Of a stretch of 21,609 bases of DNA, positions 21,088-21,609 are shown piece by piece; within the stretch, counting starts at the first letter, position 1, and every line of letters starts with the position of its first letter. The position numbers were made by a program, and so were the translations under genes. The DNA is from JBHELG01 sp046263195 (GTDB taxonomy: Bacteria; Actinomycetota; Nitriliruptoria; Nitriliruptorales; JAHWKO01): NCBI GenBank assembly GCA_046263195.1, contig JBHELG010000043.1:1-21609 (forward strand), written 5' to 3'. Under the pieces are notes generated by a model. The model worked only from the letters and a program-made list of their open reading frames with translations. It searched no databases and had not been told where the DNA came from.

Positions 21088-21609
21088 TTACCTCCAGCAG
21101 GCTGGGTCGTAGACGGTCTGGTCGCGGACCATCGCGAATGCGATTCGGTTGGCACGGTTCGCTAGCGCGGTCCAGATGATCATGGAGTGCTTGCCCCGTG
21201 CGGCCAGCCGTGCCGCGAAGGCGCGGGCGGCCGGCTCATGGTGGCGCAGTCCCTGGCCGAGTTCGAGGAGAGCCCGGCGCAATGCGACCGATCCTTCCCG
21301 GGAGATCTCGCCGTCGACGCGTTGCCCGGACGATTCGTTGACCACGGGGGTCAGCCCCGAGGCACGGTAGACCTGACTTGAAGTGGCCCAGCGGCTGGGG
21401 TCGCCGAGCTCACCTCCGTAGCCGGCGGCACGGATCGTGGCCCATCCCGGGGTCGTTGTCAGCACGTGGAATGGAGTGGCGGGCAGTACCTGCTCGAGCT
21501 CGTGAGCGGCCTGATCGAGCTGACGGTCAATCTCGGCCAGCAGGGCCAGGTCCCAGCCGATCGCCTCCCTCGCTACCGACGCGTCCGCGGCCGGCAACGA
21601 CACGCGCGC
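21088..21609 (-). CDS. IS110-family recombinase, C-terminal part (runs off the right edge)
   Basis: The last 174 codons of an IS110 (DEDD) recombinase. A helical linker EIDRQLDQAAHELEQVLP is followed by the Transposase_20 (helix-hairpin-helix) domain: LTTTPGWATIRAAGYGGELG, DPSRWATSSQVYRASGLTPV, then NESSGQRVDGEISREGSVAL with RRALLELGQGLRHHEP. The Ser in the ESSG block is the likely serine nucleophile that acts with the N-terminal DEDD (RuvC-like) site, which is outside the window. The frame is open to the window edge, so the start is not visible; an internal GTG at 21603 is not the true start. The protein ends normally (VYDPACWR) and looks intact in this part. The following 240 bases are non-coding and hold the candidate guide RNA. 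Confidence 0.92.
   Translation of the reverse strand, partial: ARVSLPAADASVAREAIGWDLALLAEIDRQLDQAAHELEQVLPATPFHVLTTTPGWATIRAAGYGGELGDPSRWATSSQVYRASGLTPVVNESSGQRVDGEISREGSVALRRALLELGQGLRHHEPAARAFAARLAARGKHSMIIWTALANRANRIAFAMVRDQTVYDPACWR

Larger units (their letters stand above)
20785..21609 (-). mobile_element. IS110-family insertion sequence (recombinase-downstream end; remainder beyond window)
   Basis: The element includes the recombinase C-terminus and about 300 bases of non-coding sequence down to the PPOX junction. The exact end is inferred. On the minus strand the sequence CTCTTGACAGCCCCTACAG (complement of about 20785-20803) resembles the terminal TTGACA-type region often seen downstream of IS110 recombinase genes, and PPOX similarity ends about here. 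IS110 elements have no terminal inverted repeats and usually make no target duplication, which fits the lack of obvious repeats. The long downstream non-coding end resembles the IS1111 subgroup. The left end is outside the window. Confidence 0.65.

Overview
This is a high-G+C window. Its GTG/TTG starts, purine-rich GGAGG-type ribosome binding sites and protein families (protoglobin, type IB topoisomerase, tandem DUF427, CehA/McbA-like metallohydrolase, DUF4287/SRPBCC protein, deiodinase-like redoxin) fit a chromosomal segment of a free-living actinobacterium (Actinomycetota). A finer taxonomic placement is not supported. Genes are mostly single transcription units that switch strand often, with gaps of 100-400 bases. 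I saw no rRNA or tRNA gene and no CRISPR array.

Layout: 1-315 (-) is the 5' end of a polytopic membrane protein. Next come a SAM methyltransferase (730-1575, +), topoisomerase IB (1764-2822, +) and a small helical protein (2943-3194, +). On the minus strand follow a quinone oxidoreductase (3267-4232), a tandem DUF427 protein (4396-5214), a CoA-disulfide-reductase-type flavoprotein (5321-6703), a GDSL hydrolase (7075-7812), an AAC(6')-like acetyltransferase (7895-8530) and a redoxin with a C-terminal membrane anchor (8672-9334). A small membrane protein (9598-9858, +) and a protoglobin (10274-10864, -) come next.

From about 11.1 to 16.3 kb the window changes character. An RraA-family gene (11128-11821, -) and a CehA/McbA-family gene (14700-16298, -) are each broken by several frameshifts, all matching single-base deletions. 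The sequence between 12.74 and 13.43 kb holds only fragments that look coding. Intact genes lie between them: a short NTF2-like protein, a one-helix membrane protein, a VOC protein and a DUF4287-type protein. Whether this is real decay or residual sequencing error cannot be settled from one sequence.

The right part holds a second VOC protein (16737-17120, -), a beta-propeller lipoprotein related to streptogramin lyases (17291-18367, +), a DHFR/RibD-like reductase (18440-19081, -) and a class III CoA-transferase (19301-20506, +). The window ends in a PPOX-family gene cut off after about 40 codons by an IS110-family insertion sequence, whose recombinase runs off the right edge on the minus strand.

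Most interesting: the non-coding end of that IS (20848-21087, downstream of the recombinase) folds into a long two-tier stem with a large internal loop and an apical hairpin, next to a second hairpin. This is the architecture expected of an IS110/IS1111 bridge (seek) RNA. Both arms of the internal loop carry GATAT, and the heptamer GATATCT recurs at the proposed insertion junction in the broken PPOX gene. This is an inference from reading, but it is directly testable.
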